DNA of 64,000 nucleotides, from contig NZ_AEJF01000173.1 of NCBI RefSeq assembly GCF_001028175.1, positions 115,326-179,325 on the forward strand, read 5' to 3'. The translations under genes and the position numbers were made by a program. Position 1 is the stretch's first letter. The number at the start of each line of letters is the position of its first letter. Under the pieces are notes generated by a model. That model saw nothing but the letters and a program-made list of their open reading frames with translations, had not been told where the DNA came from and ran no database searches. This DNA is from Caballeronia mineralivorans PML1(12) (GTDB taxonomy: Bacteria > Pseudomonadota > Gammaproteobacteria > Burkholderiales > Burkholderiaceae). This document shows, in pieces, positions 25,788 through 34,269 of this stretch.

Positions 25788-26681
25788 ATGAAGTTTAAAA
25801 AAGCCGCGCTACTGCTCGCCGCACTGGGTATATTCGCCTCGGGTGCGCAAGCGCAAAACAACGATACGTTAAAGAAGATCAAGGATTCCGGGAACATCTA
25901 CCTGGGTTTCCGCGAGTCGTCGATACCGTTCTCGTACTACGACGACAAGCAACAGGTCATTGGTTATTCGTATGAGTTTGCTTTGAAGGTGGTCGACGCC
26001 GTCAAGGAAAAGCTCAACATGCCGAACCTGAAGGTTCAGCAGAAGTCGGTTACGTCGCAAAACCGTTTGCTGCTCGTGACGGGTAATCAAATCGACCTCG
26101 AGTGCGGTTCGACCACGAACAACCTCGAACGTCAGCAACAAGTCGCGTTCTCCAACACCATCTTCGTGATCAGCACGCGCTTGATGACCAAGAAGGATTC
26201 GGGGATCAAGGACTTCGCCGACCTGAAAGGCAAGACCGTGGTGACGACCGCGGGCACCACGTCCGAGCGCCTGCTTCGCAAGATGAACCAGGACAAGAGC
26301 ATGGGCATGAACATCATCAGCGCGAAGGATCACGGCGACTCGTTTTTGACGTTGTCGACGGGACGCGCCGTTGCGTTCATGATGGACGACGCGTTGCTCG
26401 CCGGCGAACGTGCGAAGTCGAGCAACCCGGGCGATTTCGTGATTGTCGGTACGCCGCAATCGCGTGAAGCTTATGGTTGCATGCTGCGCAAGAACGATCC
26501 GGAGTTCAAGAAGGTAGTCGACGACGCGATCGCCAAGGTAGAAACCTCGGGTGAAGGCGACAAGATCTACAAGAAGTGGTTTGAAAGTCCGATTCCGCCG
26601 AAGGGTCTTAACCTGAACTTCCCGGAAAGCGACGACATGAAGGCGCTTTTCAAGAACCCGAACGACAAGGCAATCGATTAA
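25788..26681 (+). CDS. gltI: Glutamate/aspartate ABC transporter, periplasmic binding protein
   Basis: The 297-residue protein has a clear signal peptide (MKFKKAALLLAALGIFASGAQA, cleavage near residue 22) and then a type II periplasmic binding fold. Typical segments are NIYLGFRESSIPFSYYDD, QIDLECGSTTNN and GKTVVTTAGTTSERLLRK. The ECGSTTNN motif is shared by GltI/AatJ proteins that bind acidic amino acids. The ATG at 25788 has AAGGAGA (25774-25780), which decides the start over an in-frame codon at 25716. It is the first gene of gltIJKL; the spacing of 69 bases before gltJ allows extra expression of the binding protein. Confidence 0.93.
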   Translation: MKFKKAALLLAALGIFASGAQAQNNDTLKKIKDSGNIYLGFRESSIPFSYYDDKQQVIGYSYEFALKVVDAVKEKLNMPNLKVQQKSVTSQNRLLLVTGNQIDLECGSTTNNLERQQQVAFSNTIFVISTRLMTKKDSGIKDFADLKGKTVVTTAGTTSERLLRKMNQDKSMGMNIISAKDHGDSFLTLSTGRAVAFMMDDALLAGERAKSSNPGDFVIVGTPQSREAYGCMLRKNDPEFKKVVDDAIAKVETSGEGDKIYKKWFESPIPPKGLNLNFPESDDMKALFKNPNDKAID

Positions 26682-26750
26682 TCCCGATGCTTCTGGATTG
26701 ATGGAAACGGAAGGAGCGCTGCTTCTTCCGTTTTCTTTTGGAGGGAGTCC

Positions 26751-27491
26751 ATGTCCTACCACTGGAATTGGGGCGTTTTCCTAAGCCCCGTATCGACCGG
26801 CGAGCCCACAACCTATCTCGGCTGGCTCATTTCCGGTTTCTGGGTGACCGTTACCGTGTCGCTCGCGTCATGGGTCCTGGCGCTCGTGGTCGGCTCGTTG
26901 TTCGGCATTCTTCGCACCGTGCCGAACCGCAAGCTGGCTGCCATCGGCACGGTTTATGTCGCCATCTTTCGTAATATTCCGCTGCTTGTGCAGTTCTTTA
27001 TCTGGTACCTCGTGATACCGGAATTGCTGCCGCCTTCCATTGGTAACTGGTTCAAGCAGTTGCCGCCGAACGCGCAGTTCTATTCCTCATCCATCATCTG
27101 CCTCGGGTTATTCACCGGAGCACGCGTGTGCGAGCAAGTGCGCTCGGGCATTGCGGCCTTGCCGCGCGGACAACGCGCCGCCGGTCTCGCCATGGGTTTC
27201 ACCGAATGGCAGACGTATCGATACATCTTGATGCCGGTCGCGTATCGCATCATCGTGCCGCCGCTGACGTCGGAATTCTTGAACGTGTTCAAGAACTCGG
27301 CGGTGGCGTCGACCATCGGTTTGCTCGAACTGTCGGCGCAGGCGCGGCAACTTGTGGATTACACCGCGCAGTCGTATGAGTCGTTCATTGCCGTGACGCT
27401 TGCCTACATGCTGATCAACCTGATCGTCATGCAACTGATGAAAGTGGTCGAAGCCAAGACTCGGCTGCCCGGCTACATTGGAGGCAAGTGA
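26751..27491 (+). CDS. gltJ: Glutamate/aspartate ABC transporter permease GltJ
   Basis: The 246-residue inner-membrane protein has the polar amino acid permease layout. The conserved coupling segment GARVCEQVRSGIAALPRGQRAAGLAMGF (about 125-150) contacts the ATPase GltL. Hydrophobic segments lie near residues 25-50, 60-85, 100-120, 190-210 and 215-240. It starts MSYHWNWGVFL, as do other GltJ proteins. GGAGGG is well placed upstream of the ATG. The stop overlaps the gltK start by one base. Confidence 0.92.
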   Translation: MSYHWNWGVFLSPVSTGEPTTYLGWLISGFWVTVTVSLASWVLALVVGSLFGILRTVPNRKLAAIGTVYVAIFRNIPLLVQFFIWYLVIPELLPPSIGNWFKQLPPNAQFYSSSIICLGLFTGARVCEQVRSGIAALPRGQRAAGLAMGFTEWQTYRYILMPVAYRIIVPPLTSEFLNVFKNSAVASTIGLLELSAQARQLVDYTAQSYESFIAVTLAYMLINLIVMQLMKVVEAKTRLPGYIGGK

Positions 27492-28168
27492 TGCATCATT
27501 TCAACTGGAGCAGCGTGGTGAGCTCACTGCCCACGCTGTGGACCGGCGCCATCATCACCTTCAAGATCACGCTGCTCGCGCTCGTGTTCGGGATTTTGTG
27601 GGGCACCGTGCTCGCGCTGCTGCGCCTCTCGGGCGTCAAGCCGCTCGAATGGTTCGCGAAGGGATACGTCACGCTGTTTCGCTCGATCCCGCTTGTCATG
27701 GTGCTGCTGTGGTTCTTTTTGATCGTGCCGCAGTTCCTGCAGAATGTGCTGGGGTTATCGGCGGAAGTCGATATCCGTTTAGCGTCTGCCATGGTCGCGT
27801 TCTCGCTGTTTGAAGCTGCGTATTATTCGGAAATCATCCGCGCGGGCATTCAGGCGGTGTCGCGCGGACAGGTCAACGCGGCGTTCGCGCTTGGCATGAC
27901 CTACATGCAGGCGATGAAGCTGATCATCCTGCCGCAGGCGTTTCGCGCGATGGTGCCGTTGCTGCTCACGCAGGCTATTGTTTTGTTCCAGGATACGTCG
28001 CTGGTGTATGTGATCAGCCTCGCGGACTTTTTCCGCACGGCCACGAATGTGGGCGATCGCGACGGTACGACCGTCGAAATGGTGTTGTTCGCCGGCGCCT
28101 GTTATTTCGTGGTGTGCCTGGTTGCATCCGGTCTCGTCAAAAGTCTTCAGAAAAAGGTCGCCCGATGA
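27491..28168 (+). CDS. gltK: Glutamate/aspartate ABC transporter permease GltK
   Basis: The 225-residue permease pairs with GltJ. The coupling loop is EAAYYSEIIRAGIQAVSRGQVNAAFALGM (about 110-138), followed by LPQAFRAMVPLLLTQAI. The ATG at 27491 overlaps the last base of the gltJ stop (TGATG), and a GTG one codon earlier (27488) is an alternative. GGAGGC at 27479-27484 lies inside gltJ. Its stop overlaps gltL by 4 bases, so the three distal genes are tightly coupled. Confidence 0.92.
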   Translation: MHHFNWSSVVSSLPTLWTGAIITFKITLLALVFGILWGTVLALLRLSGVKPLEWFAKGYVTLFRSIPLVMVLLWFFLIVPQFLQNVLGLSAEVDIRLASAMVAFSLFEAAYYSEIIRAGIQAVSRGQVNAAFALGMTYMQAMKLIILPQAFRAMVPLLLTQAIVLFQDTSLVYVISLADFFRTATNVGDRDGTTVEMVLFAGACYFVVCLVASGLVKSLQKKVAR

Positions 28169-28890
28169 TCTCACTCAAGAATGTTTCGAAATGGTATGGC
28201 CAGTTTCAAGTGCTGACCGATTGCACGACGGAAGTCAAAAAGGGCGAAGTGGTGGTGGTGTGTGGCCCGTCCGGTTCGGGCAAGTCGACGCTGATCAAAA
28301 CCGTGAACGGACTCGAGCCGTTCCAGAAGGGCGAGATCACGATCAACGGTCAGTCGATCGGCGACAAGAAAACCAATCTGTCGAAGCTGCGCTCGAAGGT
28401 CGGCATGGTGTTCCAGCACTTCGAGCTGTTTCCGCATTTGACTATCGTGCAGAACCTGACGCTTGCTCAGATCAAGGTGCTCGGGCGCTCGAAGGACGAA
28501 GCCACCGCAAAGGGGTTGAAGCTGCTGGAGCGCGTAGGACTGAGCGCTCACGCCGATAAATTCCCCGGCCAGCTTTCCGGCGGGCAGCAGCAGCGGGTGG
28601 CGATTGCGCGGGCGTTATCGATGGACCCGATCGCCATGCTCTTCGACGAACCCACGTCCGCGCTCGATCCGGAAATGATCAACGAAGTGCTCGACGTGAT
28701 GGTCGAACTGGCGCAGGAAGGCATGACCATGATGTGCGTCACGCACGAAATGGGCTTTGCGAAGAAGGTCGCGCACCGCGTGATCTTCATGGATCGCGGG
28801 TTGATCGTGGAAGACGACAAGAAGGAAGCGTTTTTCGAGAATCCGAAGTCGGATCGCGCGAAGGATTTTCTCGCGAAGATTCTGCACTGA
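28165..28890 (+). CDS. gltL: Glutamate/aspartate ABC transporter ATPase GltL
   Basis: The 241-residue ATPase has Walker A GPSGSGKST (residues 34-42), Q-loop MVFQHFELFPHL, signature QLSGGQQQR, Walker B IAMLFDEPTSALDPEM and the switch His in CVTHEMGFA. This is the polar amino acid importer pattern. The ATG at 28165 sits in ATGA with the gltK stop. An upstream frame extension runs through gltK and is not used. A strong terminator follows after 80 bases. Confidence 0.94.
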   Translation: MISLKNVSKWYGQFQVLTDCTTEVKKGEVVVVCGPSGSGKSTLIKTVNGLEPFQKGEITINGQSIGDKKTNLSKLRSKVGMVFQHFELFPHLTIVQNLTLAQIKVLGRSKDEATAKGLKLLERVGLSAHADKFPGQLSGGQQQRVAIARALSMDPIAMLFDEPTSALDPEMINEVLDVMVELAQEGMTMMCVTHEMGFAKKVAHRVIFMDRGLIVEDDKKEAFFENPKSDRAKDFLAKILH

Positions 28891-28970
28891 TGGGGGTGGC
28901 GGGCTGTTTCGGCTAGCGCCGGACAGCTACGTAGCCATCGCGCGTTGATCTAAAGAAGCGCGCGGCGTAA

Positions 28971-29006
28971 AAAAGGGCCGTCCAGCACATGCTGGACGGC
29001 CCTTTT
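28971..29006 (+). terminator. Rho-independent terminator between gltL and the convergent YegP-like gene
   Basis: AAAAGGGCCGTCCAGC (28971-28986) pairs with GCTGGACGGCCCTTTT (28991-29006) around a 4-base loop. A-rich and T-rich flanks on both sides mean that it can serve both converging genes. Confidence 0.93.
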
Positions 29007-29015
29007 CTTCTAACG

Positions 29016-29369
29016 CTAGTGGCTGGTTGACGCTGCCTTGGTGTTGTCTTGCGTCACGGCATCCGGAGCGTTTTTCTTCAGAGATTCAATCCCGGCATCG
29101 CGCGCCGCCGCGCTGCTGTATGCCTCGCTTACGCCTATAACCTCGTGATTGCCCGCCTTCAAATTGAAATAGGGTGCGCCGCTTTTGTCCGTCTTACGCT
29201 CATAGCGTTCGTCGATCAGCGCATTCGCCTTGACCGATGCAATGCCGTGTTCCGCCGATGCCCGCGTCACATACGTCTCGCTCTTGAGGATCGGTTCGCC
29301 GTTGGCTGCCCGCAGGTTGAAATAGAACTGGCCGTTGCGGGCTCGGTCGATGACGAACTTTCCTGACAT
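29016..29369 (-). CDS. YegP-family protein with two DUF1508 repeats
   Basis: The 117-residue protein contains two copies of the short DUF1508 motif: KFVIDRARNGQFYFNLRAANGEPILKSE (about residues 4-30) and RYERKTDKSGAPYFNLKAGNHEVIGVSE (about 55-82). Each is followed by a helix (TRASAEHGIASVKANA; SAAARDAGIESLKKNA). E. coli YegP has the same two-repeat build. The repeats make small beta-sheet domains of unknown function. The last dozen residues (TQDNTKAASTSH) are a polar tail. Confidence 0.88.
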   Translation of the reverse strand: MSGKFVIDRARNGQFYFNLRAANGEPILKSETYVTRASAEHGIASVKANALIDERYERKTDKSGAPYFNLKAGNHEVIGVSEAYSSAAARDAGIESLKKNAPDAVTQDNTKAASTSH

Positions 29370-29431
29370 GGCATGTGCTCCCTGGGTAGTGGAACGAGCG
29401 TGAGTTCAGGTGATCCTCAAAAATCGCGAAA

Positions 29432-30334
29432 CTACTCGATGCCGAGTTCGGTCTCCACATCAGCGGTCGTCTCGATAGTCTCGACGCGCAGCACCGATTC
29501 AACGCAAACCTTGCACAGTGGTTCGCGCGCTTTCTCCGCGACATCGGCCGGTACCGGAACATTGACCGTCTTGAGCAATGCGCCATGCTGGAACAACGCG
29601 AGGTCGCCGGGTTCGAAGCGCGTCCAGATTTCGTCGTCGGTGAGCGGCGAGGTCGCGATCACCGCGACGCGATCTTCCGGCGTAGTGTATTTCGCGAAAT
29701 CGATCGACATGTCTGCATCGATCAAATGCGCCGTGGAGAACGGCCAACTGCGCACAAGATAATACAGATGCGTGGAGCAATGCGAAAACAGCGCCTGGCC
29801 ATTCGACATCAGGAAATTGAATACGCCGAATTGCGTGATTTCGCGCGTCAGCTTTTCCAGCGTCGCGAAAAGTTCGTCGAGCGGCGGCTGGCAGCCGGGG
29901 AATTCGCGCCGCAGACCCTGCAGCAATGTGCAGAACGCCAACTCGCTATCGGTCGTGCCGACCGGCTGATACTGCCCGTTCAGACAGGGTTTGAAATCTT
30001 TCAGATCGCCGTTGTGCGCGAAAATCCAATGCCTGCCCCACAATTCGCGCATGAACGGATGGCAGTTCTCAAGCAGGATGTGACCTTGCGTGGCCTTGCG
30101 AATATGCGCGATCGTATTTTTCGACTTGATCGGATAACGCTTCACCATTTCGGCGAGCGGAGAACTGGCCGACGACTGGTGATCGATGAAAAGGCGGCAC
30201 GCCTTGTCTTCGAAGAACGCTATGCCCCAGCCGTCCGCGTGATGGTCGGTGACGCCGCCACGCGCCGCAAAACCGGTGAACGAGAAAGTCACGTCCGTGG
30301 GTTCCGCGCAGTTCATTCCGAGAAGTTGGCACAT
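29432..30334 (-). CDS. Class II glutamine amidotransferase, YafJ family
   Basis: The 300-residue protein begins MCQLLGMNC, giving the N-terminal catalytic Cys after Met removal. It has further Ntn-hydrolase glutaminase motifs: GGVTDHHADGWGIAFFED, the substrate loop IRKATQG and NCHPFMRELWGRHWIFAHNGDL. The fold releases ammonia from glutamine. Stand-alone YafJ-like proteins lack the acceptor domain of GlmS or PurF, and their partner reaction is mostly unknown. It lies alone on the minus strand, divergent from pyrC. Confidence 0.88.
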   Translation of the reverse strand: MCQLLGMNCAEPTDVTFSFTGFAARGGVTDHHADGWGIAFFEDKACRLFIDHQSSASSPLAEMVKRYPIKSKNTIAHIRKATQGHILLENCHPFMRELWGRHWIFAHNGDLKDFKPCLNGQYQPVGTTDSELAFCTLLQGLRREFPGCQPPLDELFATLEKLTREITQFGVFNFLMSNGQALFSHCSTHLYYLVRSWPFSTAHLIDADMSIDFAKYTTPEDRVAVIATSPLTDDEIWTRFEPGDLALFQHGALLKTVNVPVPADVAEKAREPLCKVCVESVLRVETIETTADVETELGIE

Positions 30335-30723
30335 TGCTGGGGCTGCAGACTGGGTGAATGGAGCTAACCGTTACAATACGGGTTGCCAAAGCATAGCATC
30401 GACCAAACCGCCAAAAAATCGCGGCGTTCGACCGCGGGGTGGCATCGTGGTGGAATTTCCACGGTATGGGCGCGGCTCGCGCGAGGAAAACTGACCGATT
30501 GCTCCAGCGCGTCGCTGCGCACGCGGTGTTGGAGTGCGATTCGCTTATCCAGCCGGCGGATTTTCGTGGCGAACCTGCGCCCGTTGGGTTGAGGGGTTTT
30601 GCAGTGAACGCGTCGTTGCGGCGTGCTTCGGCCCGCCGATGTTCTGCGTGCGTGCTAATGTTTTTATCGTCACCGCTGTCCTTCTGTTTCCGTCATCCGA
30701 TTATTTTCGCCGTTATCACGCCA
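30335..30723. other. 389-base intergenic region before pyrC
   Basis: The region separates the divergent amidotransferase and pyrC genes. It includes a TACAAT at 30372-30377 without a convincing -35. The pyrC frame is open back to 30439, but that extension has no conserved features. No terminator, operator or RNA could be supported. Confidence 0.55.
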
Positions 30724-31806
30724 ATGTCCGCTTCCACGCCTGCTTCCGCCTCGTCCGCATCTTCCGTTGACTCCGTCACGCTCGCGCGTCCCGACGACTG
30801 GCATTTGCACGTGCGCGACGGCGCCGTGCTCGCGGCCGTCCTTCCGCACACGGCGCGCCAGTTCGGCCGCGCGATCATCATGCCGAACCTGCGGCCGCCG
30901 GTGACGACGACCGGGATGGCGGCGGCGTATCGCGAGCGGATTCTGGCGGCCTTGCCGAAGGATGGCCCGGCCGCGCGTTTCGAACCGCTGATGACGCTTT
31001 ATCTCACCGACAACACCCCACCCGACGAAATTCGCCGCGCCCGTGAAAGCGGTTTTGTGCACGGGGTGAAGCTTTATCCCGCCGGTGCGACGACCAATTC
31101 CGATGCCGGTGTGACGAGCATCGCGAAATGCGCCAAAACGCTGGAGGCCATGCAGGAGCACAACCTGCCGCTGCTGGTGCATGGCGAAGTCACGGACGCG
31201 GCCGTCGATATGTTCGATCGGGAGAAGGTTTTTATCGATCGCGTGATGACGCCTTTGCGCCGTGATTTTCCCGCGCTGAAGGTGGTGTTCGAGCACATCA
31301 CGACGAAGGACGCCGCCGATTATGTCCGCGATGCCGACGGTCCGACCGGTGCCACGCTGACCGCGCATCATTTGCTGTACAACCGGAATGCGCTGTTTGT
31401 CGGCGGGATTCGGCCGCATTACTACTGCTTGCCGGTGCTGAAACGCGAGACGCATCGCGTGGCGCTGGTGGCGGCGGCGACGTCGGGAAATCCTCGGTTT
31501 TTCCTCGGCACGGACAGCGCGCCGCACGCGAAGGGGCTGAAGGAGCACGCGTGCGGCTGTGCCGGTTGTTACACGGCGCTGCACGCGCTGGAGCTCTATA
31601 CGCAAGCCTTCGATCAGGCTGGTGCGCTTGAGCGGCTTGAGGGTTTCGCGAGCTTTCACGGCGCGGACTTTTACGGTTTGCCGCGTGCGACGGAACGTGT
31701 GACGCTGCGCCGGGAACCGTGGACGCTACCCGCCGAATTCATGGCCGGCGGTGACGAAATCGTGCCGCTGGGCGGGGGAGAATCGATTGGCTGGCGCATG
31801 GAGTGA
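30724..31806 (+). CDS. pyrC: Dihydroorotase (PyrC type)
   Basis: The enzyme closes carbamoyl-aspartate to dihydroorotate in pyrimidine synthesis. The 360 residues contain the zinc motif DDWHLHVRDG, the carboxylated-Lys segment HGVKLYPAGATTNSDAG, zinc His in LVHGEVTD and VFEHITTKDA, and the catalytic Asp in LGTDSAPHAKGLKE. All are as in E. coli PyrC (348 aa). The ATG at 30724 adds a Ser/Ala-rich leader of about 18 residues before the conserved core. The start is therefore uncertain, but no better-placed start is nearer the core. Confidence 0.93.
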   Translation: MSASTPASASSASSVDSVTLARPDDWHLHVRDGAVLAAVLPHTARQFGRAIIMPNLRPPVTTTGMAAAYRERILAALPKDGPAARFEPLMTLYLTDNTPPDEIRRARESGFVHGVKLYPAGATTNSDAGVTSIAKCAKTLEAMQEHNLPLLVHGEVTDAAVDMFDREKVFIDRVMTPLRRDFPALKVVFEHITTKDAADYVRDADGPTGATLTAHHLLYNRNALFVGGIRPHYYCLPVLKRETHRVALVAAATSGNPRFFLGTDSAPHAKGLKEHACGCAGCYTALHALELYTQAFDQAGALERLEGFASFHGADFYGLPRATERVTLRREPWTLPAEFMAGGDEIVPLGGGESIGWRME

Positions 31807-31896
31807 CGGCTGCCGGGGCACGTCATGCGTATGCCTCGGCGTGCCGGATAATTAATTCCTGGACCTTAAAGCCCGTGCCTCTCTCTAGCTACTCGC

Positions 31897-32775
31897 ATGT
31901 CCGACCGGGAAAATTCACCGAAGCCTGAATGCGCGGGATCATCGTCGGGGCTATCCGATGCCCGCGTGGCGGAGAGTTTTATGGGCATCGACTGGTCCAG
32001 CCCGTGGCTTGCGCCACTTGCCGAGCGCGGCGAACGCTGGCGCCAGGCCGCACTCGATAGCTACCCTGCCTATCTTTCCATCCTTAACGCCGATGCCCGC
32101 ACCGACCCGCGTGTAACCGGACGTGGCAAGCCGCTGTCGTTCATCGCGCAGGACGAGTTGCCGGCGGGCGCCTCATATGAAGGGCATATCGCCGAGACTG
32201 GCTGCGTGCCGACGCGCTACAACCTGCACGATTTCTTCAACGGCACGATGTGGTTCCAGTACCCGCGCATCAAGGCGGCGCTGAACGCTCGCCAGGCCGC
32301 GGAAATCGATGTGCTCGGCATTGGTCCGACGCGAGGCGCGGCGCGCGACGCCCTGACGCTGTTCGACGAAAACGCCGTCCTTTTTGCGTGCGCCGACCCT
32401 TCGCTTGCCGCTGCGCTTCGCGCATTCGACTGGCACACGTTGCTCGTCGAACAACGCGATGCCTGGGGCTGCCGATGCGAGGCGCGCATCTTCGGCCACG
32501 CGCTGCTGGAAAAGCTGGTCGCGCCGTACAAGGCGTGCACGGGACACGCGTGGATCGTCGAGGTCGAGCCAGCCTATTTCTTCGCCACCGATGCCGAGCG
32601 CCGCGCCACCCTCGACAATGCTGTGTCCGAACGCTTAAAGAGCGAAGCCGTTTCCAGCCAATATTTCACGCCGTTGCCCGTGCTGGGCGTGCCGGGCTGG
32701 TGGCAGGGGAACGAAACTCCGTCCTTCTACGACGACTCCCAAGTTTTCCGATCCGGCCGCCGGCCGCGCGCTTAG
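31897..32775 (+). CDS. DUF3025 family protein
   Basis: This 292-residue soluble protein matches DUF3025, a beta/gamma-proteobacterial family with no known function. Visible conserved segments are GIDWSSPWLAPL, AYEGHI-like ASYEGHIAETGCVPTRYNLHDFFNG, and the C-terminal TPLPVLGVPGWWQGNETPSFYDD. The YNxHDxFN and GVPGW motifs are family hallmarks. The first 28 residues are polar and unconserved. An ATG at 31981 (MGIDWSS) is an alternative start. It lies 90 bases after pyrC, with rnpB directly downstream. Confidence 0.85.
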   Translation: MSDRENSPKPECAGSSSGLSDARVAESFMGIDWSSPWLAPLAERGERWRQAALDSYPAYLSILNADARTDPRVTGRGKPLSFIAQDELPAGASYEGHIAETGCVPTRYNLHDFFNGTMWFQYPRIKAALNARQAAEIDVLGIGPTRGAARDALTLFDENAVLFACADPSLAAALRAFDWHTLLVEQRDAWGCRCEARIFGHALLEKLVAPYKACTGHAWIVEVEPAYFFATDAERRATLDNAVSERLKSEAVSSQYFTPLPVLGVPGWWQGNETPSFYDDSQVFRSGRRPRA

Positions 32776-32812
32776 CCAGCACAATGAGCCCGACGGCGAG
32801 GCTGCGCGCCCA

Positions 32813-32821
32813 TGCTAAAAT
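32813..32821 (+). promoter_or_regulatory. Extended -10 promoter element of rnpB
   Basis: TGCTAAAAT is an extended -10 (TGn plus TAAAAT) ending 9 bases before the P1 stem of RNase P RNA, which is the expected distance to a start site. Confidence 0.6.
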
Positions 32822-32830
32822 CAGTGCTGC

Positions 32831-33246
<416 letters not shown>

Positions 33247-33260
33247 GACTATTTAAAAAG

Positions 33261-33295
33261 AAAGCCGGCGTCAGTGATGACGCCGGCTTTTTTCG
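33261..33295 (+). terminator. Terminator after RNase P RNA
   Basis: AAAGCCGGCGTCA (33261-33273) and TGACGCCGGCTTT (33278-33290) pair around GTGA, followed by TTTCG. It also faces the end of the OsmC gene on the other strand, where the A-rich left flank supplies a T-run. Confidence 0.93.
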
Positions 33296-33322
33296 TCTTC
33301 GTATTTTCGATGCGCGCGGCGT

Positions 33323-33745
33323 CTAGCTCGCGACGATATCGAACGAATGCGTCAACTCAGCCGTCTTGGCAAGCATGATCGACGCGGAGCAGTATTTATC
33401 GTGTGACAGGTTGATCGCGCGCTCGACCGTCGCGGGATTCAGGTTCTTGCCCGTCACCGTGAAGTGGAAGTGGATCTTCGTGAACACTTTCGGATCCTCG
33501 CTAGCACGCTCGGCCTTGAGCGTCACCGAGCAGCCCGCGATTTCCTGACGGCTTTTCTTCAGGATCATCACGACGTCGTACGCGGTGCAGCCGCCCGTGC
33601 CGAGCAACACCATTTCCATCGGCCGTGGTGAAAGATTGCGGCCACCGCCTTCCGGCGCGCCGTCCATGGTGACCAGATGGCCGCTGCCCGTTTCCGCGGC
33701 AAACGCCATTCCGTCCTGTCCCATCCAGCTAACTTTGCATTCCAT
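33323..33745 (-). CDS. OsmC/Ohr-family thiol peroxidase-like protein
   Basis: The 140-residue protein has the OsmC fold with both redox Cys: one in VLLGTGGCTAYDVVMIL (near residue 53) and one in NLSHDKYCSASIML (near residue 117). OsmC/Ohr enzymes reduce organic hydroperoxides. The SPRPMEMVLLGTGGCTAYD form is closest to the YhfA-like branch, whose physiological substrate is not known, so I give no symbol. It is transcribed away from the long regulatory region at 33746-34383. Confidence 0.88.
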   Translation of the reverse strand: MECKVSWMGQDGMAFAAETGSGHLVTMDGAPEGGGRNLSPRPMEMVLLGTGGCTAYDVVMILKKSRQEIAGCSVTLKAERASEDPKVFTKIHFHFTVTGKNLNPATVERAINLSHDKYCSASIMLAKTAELTHSFDIVAS

Positions 33746-33943
33746 GAGAAAACTCCGGGTGCCGTAAGGGCACTTGTTTAATCGTGTTGATTGTAGCGTT
33801 TTAGCTGATTGTAGGAATCGAAGCCGTGTTTCTTTCCAAGCTTAGCCGCAGCGCATTGTTGCATTGCGATACGTAAGATGAATCCGCAATTTCCCTACTA
33901 GGGATAAGGGGTTTTGATGAGCGCCTACGCTTCCTGTGCTTTC

Positions 33944-33972
33944 TTGATCTATAGTAAGTTACTGATTATAAA
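33944..33972 (+). promoter_or_regulatory. Candidate sigma-70 promoter (outer) upstream of the small RNA region
   Basis: TTGATC (33944-33949) and TATAAA (33967-33972) are separated by 17 bases. A transcript from about 33979 would pass through the inverted repeats at 34001-34054 and end at the terminator at 34170. Confidence 0.5.
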
Positions 33973-34000
33973 TACTAAATTTATGAGATCCTCGTTTCGT

Positions 34001-34054
34001 CATAATTTTGCATTATGAAACTCTATCCCATAATGCAAATTTACTTGCTTTGCA
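34001..34054. repeat. Cluster of inverted repeats with CATAAT and TTTGCA half-sites
   Basis: Half-sites alternate in orientation. CATAAT is at 34001 and 34029, with its complement ATTATG at 34012. TTTGCA is at 34007 and 34049, with its complement TGCAAA at 34034. The longest pairing is TTTGCATTATG (34007-34017) with CATAATGCAAA (34029-34039), an exact 11-base inverted repeat with an 11-base spacer. The cluster ends over the -35 of the promoter at 34045, which is where an activator or repressor would bind. No known box (Fur, OxyR, Fnr) fits well. Confidence 0.65.
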
Positions 34055-34073
34055 CAAAAGCACTTCATATACT
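34045..34073 (+). promoter_or_regulatory. Near-consensus sigma-70 promoter for the candidate small RNA
   Basis: TTGCTT (34045-34050), 17-base spacer, TATACT (34068-34073). The predicted start is near 34080, just before the hairpins of the small RNA. Confidence 0.65.
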
Positions 34074-34079
34074 TGCTCT

Positions 34080-34170
34080 CACTGGTTGTCGCAGTCCGAC
34101 AAACACACAGCGTCTCCTCCACCTCCTCCTAGGTGGATTCAGCCCGAGCCCAAGGCTCGGGCTTTTTTTC
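34080..34170 (+). ncRNA. Candidate small RNA with a CCUCCU (anti-Shine-Dalgarno) loop
   Basis: About 90 nt lie between a good promoter and a strong terminator, with no open frame. Three hairpins can be read directly. TTGTCG/CGACAA (34086-34091 with 34097-34102) has a 5-base loop. TCCACCT/AGGTGGA (34118-34124 with 34131-34137) exposes the loop CCTCCT. The terminator stem is at 34141-34163. A second CTCCTCC runs into the middle stem at 34114-34120. CU-rich loops that can pair with ribosome binding sites are known in other proteobacterial small RNAs, for example the CcsR RNAs of Rhodobacter. An attenuator for rplM is less likely, because rplM has its own promoter beyond the terminator. Confidence 0.7.
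34141..34170 (+). terminator. Strong terminator ending the candidate small RNA
   Basis: AGCCCGAGCC (34141-34150), loop CAA, GGCTCGGGCT (34154-34163), then TTTTTT. It is too far (more than 200 bases) from rplM to serve that gene and no upstream plus-strand coding gene needs it. Confidence 0.93.
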
Positions 34171-34233
34171 GTCTGCTTTTTCGTCGATTTCGGTCCTGAC
34201 CTGGGGCACATTAGCTTGCTGAACAGGCAAGTT

Positions 34234-34263
34234 TTGACTTCACATCAAAATTTCCCTTATAAT
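34234..34263 (+). promoter_or_regulatory. Sigma-70 promoter of rplM-rpsI
   Basis: TTGACT (34234-34239), 18-base spacer, TATAAT (34258-34263). This is the best consensus promoter in the window, as expected for ribosomal protein genes; the start site should be near 34270. Confidence 0.8.
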
Positions 34264-34269
34264 TCAAAG

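Noticed and set aside
33944..34054. Fur, Fnr or OxyR box in the small RNA upstream region
   Set aside because: Half-sites resemble parts of these boxes but spacing and core bases do not fit any of them.
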